A stretch of 64,000 bases of DNA from Chitinophagaceae bacterium (GTDB lineage Bacteria; Bacteroidota; Bacteroidia; Chitinophagales; Chitinophagaceae), in NCBI GenBank assembly GCA_023957155.1, contig JAMLHK010000002.1:124001-188000 (forward strand). Reading direction: 5' to 3'. This document shows positions 61,142 through 64,000 of this stretch, piece after piece (position 1 is the first letter of the stretch; each line of letters starts with the position of its first letter). Both the position numbers and the translations under genes were made by a program. The notes below the pieces were generated by a model that was given only the letters and a program-made list of their open reading frames with translations, had not been told where the DNA came from and searched no databases.

Positions 61142-61368
61142 GCAAAAAGCCGCCGGGGAATCCAGCCTGCCGGTTGGCAGGAATTACCGCAATTTCCCGG
61201 TGCGCCCTGATTAAGCTTTTGCACTACTGTAAATCCAGCTATAGAACCTTGATATTGTGAAAACTTGAAATGTACCAAATCTCTTATGTTTGATTGCTAT
61301 TTATTTTATATTTGATCAGTATTGATTTTCGATTGCAGCTATGGTATCAAACATCATATTAGATCATT

Positions 61369-62241
61369 ATGCGATTGTTGATAGTTTTGTTGGTCTTGTT
61401 TGGTATTTCCTCCTGTCATACTAACGAGGGCAATATACCCGATGGAGGCTATTATTACCCGGATAGTTTTTCCGATAAGGATACATTAGTGTTTTTCTAC
61501 CCGCTCAAAGATTCCATGTCAAGTAAAGATTCTTTTGAGCTTTCCATGTATACCACGCTTCTGTTCGGCTCGTTTGAGGAGCCCAATCTCAGCCTGGCTC
61601 CTCCGGAAAAGCCGTTGTACAGAATGGTTTATATACCGAGTATTATAGGAAATACGACCATCATTACACTGCACGAGCATATGCTGGAAGTGAAGGAAAT
61701 AAAACAAGGGGGACCGACCCCCTGGGTGGATACTGAAAACCTTGATTCATTGGAAAGAGAACATTTGCATATCCTGGAAAGTTATTTTCCGATAGAAAAG
61801 TATGAGGGGAAAATATGGACAAAAAACTACCTGGATTCCCTGGCAAAAGCATCTCCTGAATTACTGGATGTAAACTATTACAGAAACCTGGTCGAAAGCA
61901 ACAGGGTTGTTTTCGACGACATATTTGCCTACAATAAAAGAAAAGTACCCCTGACCAAAGAGCAGTATAGCGATCTTGTGAATTTAATTGATAAATCAGG
62001 TTACTGGAAAATGAGGCCGTCTATAAGCTGTCCGGCCGCTCCTATGGATGGTGACACTTATATCTTTGAAGCTGCAACAAAGCACAAATATAATTTTGTG
62101 GAGTACCATGCAGAATGCAACGATAATCCCTCGGACTTTTTACTGCTTATCAGGGAAATCATGCGTATTTCCGGGGTTGAAGAAAGTGAAGAAAAATTTC
62201 GTGAAGACTTTTTCGAAAAAAGAAGAAAAGGAGAGCTGTGA
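61369..62241 (+). CDS. Lipoprotein of unknown function
   Basis: 290 residues with a lipoprotein signal (MRLLIVLLVLFGISSCHTNEG, lipobox ISSC, Cys16). The mature part is acidic and Tyr-rich (GGYYYPDSFSDKD) with no domain I recognise. An almost regular helix-strand segment LTKEQYSDLVNLIDKSGYWKMRPSISCPAAPMDGDTYIFEA near residues 210-250 contains a Cys and Pro cluster. The end is highly charged (EEKFREDFFEKRRKGEL). It is a single gene. Confidence 0.8.
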   Translation: MRLLIVLLVLFGISSCHTNEGNIPDGGYYYPDSFSDKDTLVFFYPLKDSMSSKDSFELSMYTTLLFGSFEEPNLSLAPPEKPLYRMVYIPSIIGNTTIITLHEHMLEVKEIKQGGPTPWVDTENLDSLEREHLHILESYFPIEKYEGKIWTKNYLDSLAKASPELLDVNYYRNLVESNRVVFDDIFAYNKRKVPLTKEQYSDLVNLIDKSGYWKMRPSISCPAAPMDGDTYIFEAATKHKYNFVEYHAECNDNPSDFLLLIREIMRISGVEESEEKFREDFFEKRRKGEL

Positions 62242-62381
62242 AATATAATTGTGCATCTTCGTGCCCTGATGCCTTTGTGGTTCTTGGATTTTAAGAATAC
62301 GAAAAAGCAAAAGCTCACAAAGTAACCAGGTGACATTCGCTATATTGTAGCATTAGTATAAGTTAAAAATGCAAAGGCTTT

Positions 62382-64000
62382 ATGAAAAGGAATCTTCGTT
62401 ATTGGATGCAATGCTGGCTGATCTTTTCAACCGTAGCATTTGCACAGGCACAGGACAGGAGTAAGAACATAATCGTTGAACATGAATTCAACAAAACATC
62501 GCAGATACGGGTAGAAGTCATATCCGATGCTATTATAAGAATTTCGATTGTGCCAAAAAGCGCAGTATTTCAACAATCGGGATTGAACCGCTATGGATTT
62601 ATTACACCGGTTGTGCAGCAGACTACTAAACCGCAGGTTTCCAAAACTAGCCAGGGCGTAACTATAAAAACGGATAAGCTGGCGCTGAAGGTCAATTATT
62701 CTACAGGCAGCATCCGGGTTACGGAAGGAAATACGGATAACGTGTTGCTGGACCAGGTGGCTGCTAATTTTAAAGACGGGGTAACCGAGGCCGTGTTCAA
62801 AGCTGCTAAGGAAGAAGACTGGATCGGCTTCGGCGACCAGGCCAGAACGCATTTATATCACCGGGGACGTATAGCAGACTGCGATATCCGCTACAAAACA
62901 TCTACCTATATTCCGGTTCCTTTCTTTATGTCAACCAAAGGAGTGGGTGTGGTGGTAAATACCACCTATCGTACCATCTTCGATATGTGTAAAACCATCC
63001 CCGATACCTATAACTGGATCAATGAAAGCGGCACTATTGATTACTACCTTTTTGCAGGTAAAGATTACAGGCAGATCCTTGATCTGTATACTTCGCTGAC
63101 GGGCAGACCGAAATTGCCGCCGCACTGGGCTTTTGGTCTGTGGTTTATCTGCCGTGAACAGGCAAACGATTATGAAGTAATAGACTGTGCTGTCAATCTT
63201 CGCCGGGAAGAAATACCCTGTGATGTGATCGGGCTGGAGCCGGGATGGATGTCAAAGAATTATGACTATTCTGTCAAAAAGCAATGGCATCCCGAACGTT
63301 TTCCGCATCCCTGGTGGTTTGGTGATACCCGGCCGCCGGCCTTTGTCCCACCTTTAAAAAATATGGGCTTCAGGCTGAAGCTATGGCTTTGCATGAATTA
63401 TGATCTCAGCTATGAAGCAGAGCGGCAGGTGGGTAATAATCCAACCTTAGCAGCTTTGGCGCCTGCCGGTAATGCCAATGCAACATCTCCCGTATTTTTT
63501 GACCCCAACCTCGGAAGGGTAGTGCGGGCAGATACCGTAACAGTCATTGACGAACCCTGGTTTAAGCATCTTGAGAAGTTTGTGGACCAGGGCGTGGATA
63601 TGTTCAAAATGGATGGCTCCACGCAAATGGATTTCCATCCTGACAGGTTATGGGGAAACGGGATGAAGGATAAGGAAATGCATAACCTGTATCCCCTGCT
63701 GTATTCCCAGCAGATGTATGACGGCTTCAAGAAAAAGACCAACAGGCGTCCGGCTTCGCTTACTCCCGCCGGCTGGGTGGGATACCAGGCTTTTTCTACT
63801 GTATGGACGGGTGATACCGGCGGAGAGCTGACCACACTGGGAGGTGTTATGAATAACTCGATCGTAGGGCATAGCTGGTCTACTGTGGACATGGAAGTGT
63901 ATAAAAAGGAAGGTATCCATTACGGGTACCTGTTACCCATTAGCGAGATATGCAGTTGGGCCTATTTTAAAATGCCCTGGATACAGGGAAAGGAATTAAC
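62382..64000 (+). CDS. Glycoside hydrolase family 31 (alpha-glycosidase), 3' end cut by window edge
   Basis: The frame opens at the ATG at 62382 with a signal peptide (MKRNLRYWMQCWLIFSTVAFAQA) and stays open to the right edge (539 codons). After the N-terminal beta domain, with the galactose-mutarotase-like turn DWIGFGDQARTHLYHRG, comes the catalytic barrel: PPHWAFGLWF, DVIGLEPGWM, the nucleophile Asp in FKMDGSTQ and the probable acid/base Asp in WTGDTGGE. These fit GH31 (alpha-glucosidase, alpha-xylosidase and relatives). The usual WxDMNE is not there; the KMDGS form is typical of a divergent subgroup, so the exact sugar is unknown. The C-terminal part lies beyond the window. Confidence 0.92.
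   Translation, partial: MKRNLRYWMQCWLIFSTVAFAQAQDRSKNIIVEHEFNKTSQIRVEVISDAIIRISIVPKSAVFQQSGLNRYGFITPVVQQTTKPQVSKTSQGVTIKTDKLALKVNYSTGSIRVTEGNTDNVLLDQVAANFKDGVTEAVFKAAKEEDWIGFGDQARTHLYHRGRIADCDIRYKTSTYIPVPFFMSTKGVGVVVNTTYRTIFDMCKTIPDTYNWINESGTIDYYLFAGKDYRQILDLYTSLTGRPKLPPHWAFGLWFICREQANDYEVIDCAVNLRREEIPCDVIGLEPGWMSKNYDYSVKKQWHPERFPHPWWFGDTRPPAFVPPLKNMGFRLKLWLCMNYDLSYEAERQVGNNPTLAALAPAGNANATSPVFFDPNLGRVVRADTVTVIDEPWFKHLEKFVDQGVDMFKMDGSTQMDFHPDRLWGNGMKDKEMHNLYPLLYSQQMYDGFKKKTNRRPASLTPAGWVGYQAFSTVWTGDTGGELTTLGGVMNNSIVGHSWSTVDMEVYKKEGIHYGYLLPISEICSWAYFKMPWIQGKEL

Larger units (their letters stand above)
60846..61368. other. 523-base gene-free gap with hairpin repeat
   Basis: Holds, in order: a perfect 12-base palindrome TGGGGTACCCCA (60857-60868), the probable yajQ terminator, an AT-rich stretch with nothing recognised, and the strong hairpin repeat at 61117-61141. 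A 71-codon frame on the minus strand (61063-61278) crosses the hairpin and is rejected as a gene. Confidence 0.65.

Noticed and set aside
61063-61278. 71-codon frame on the minus strand with a plausible protein-like sequence
   Set aside because: It runs through the strong hairpin at 61117-61141, lacks a signal or domain, and resembles false genes often annotated across dispersed repeats.
1-64000. CRISPR arrays, tRNA or rRNA genes, prophage or integrase genes
   Set aside because: No regularly spaced repeats, cloverleaf-like sequences, ribosomal RNA signatures or integrase/phage genes were seen on either strand.

Overview
The window is chromosomal DNA of a Bacteroidota bacterium, most likely from the Chitinophagaceae. 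Grounds: many coding sequences lack a clear Shine-Dalgarno site; -7 boxes of the form TAnnTTTG occur upstream of several genes; and the gene repertoire is typical of the phylum (TamL, the SpoIIM/DUF4129/DUF4350/MoxR/DUF58 cluster, a CusA-TolC fusion, fused DAHP synthase/chorismate mutase, flexirubin-type tailoring genes). The genus is not determined.

Region 1 (1-9864, minus strand) is an aromatic amino-acid operon read right to left: pheA, a PLP aminotransferase, tyrA, a DEAD-box helicase, DAHP synthase/chorismate mutase, a lone HUH (Y1) transposase, aroB, aroA and aroC (cut by the window edge). In front of pheA lies a 28-codon leader peptide with eight consecutive Phe/Tyr codons, then mutually exclusive antiterminator and terminator hairpins. 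This is a textbook-style attenuator, and the clearest regulatory finding here.

Region 2 (9890-11995) is a compact stress-type module. It has an ECF sigma factor, a membrane-anchored trypsin-like protease whose cytoplasmic N-terminus looks anti-sigma-like, and a divergent small lipoprotein built of four 11-residue repeats. Between the divergent genes two promoter-like motifs, GGGTTAC-N15/16-GTATTAA, face outward, suggesting that the sigma factor drives both transcripts.

Region 3 (12.1-15.8 kb) holds a small secreted protein, a 760-bp gene-free stretch with diverged repeats and short GC-rich palindromes, a dipeptide epimerase and proline dehydrogenase. Region 4 (15.9-26.4 kb, plus strand) is a lipid/polyene tailoring operon: GT2-DUF2062, a triple fusion (MMPL exporter + acyltransferase + methyltransferase), two phytoene-desaturase-like flavoproteins, a C45 acyltransferase and AcpS. 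It resembles flexirubin/aryl-polyene accessory genes, but no ketosynthase or carrier protein is present in the window.

Region 5 (26.5-38 kb) has two convergent RND efflux systems: an HAE1-type drug pump with adaptor and TolC, and a heavy-metal pump with its TolC fused to the inner-membrane protein. Region 6 (38-46.4 kb) contains a secreted propeller protein, a Gfo/Idh/MocA oxidoreductase, PyrR, P5C dehydrogenase (partner of the distant proline dehydrogenase), a second aldehyde dehydrogenase and an rRNA/tRNA methyltransferase. Region 7 (46.4-56 kb) holds TamL, TruB and the MoxR-DUF58 cluster with divergent RDD. Region 8 (56-64 kb) is a mixed set: SnoaL-like, sialate O-acetylesterase, DinB, NIPSNAP, YajQ, lipoprotein, and a GH31 glycosidase cut by the right edge. 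No tRNA, rRNA or CRISPR array was seen.
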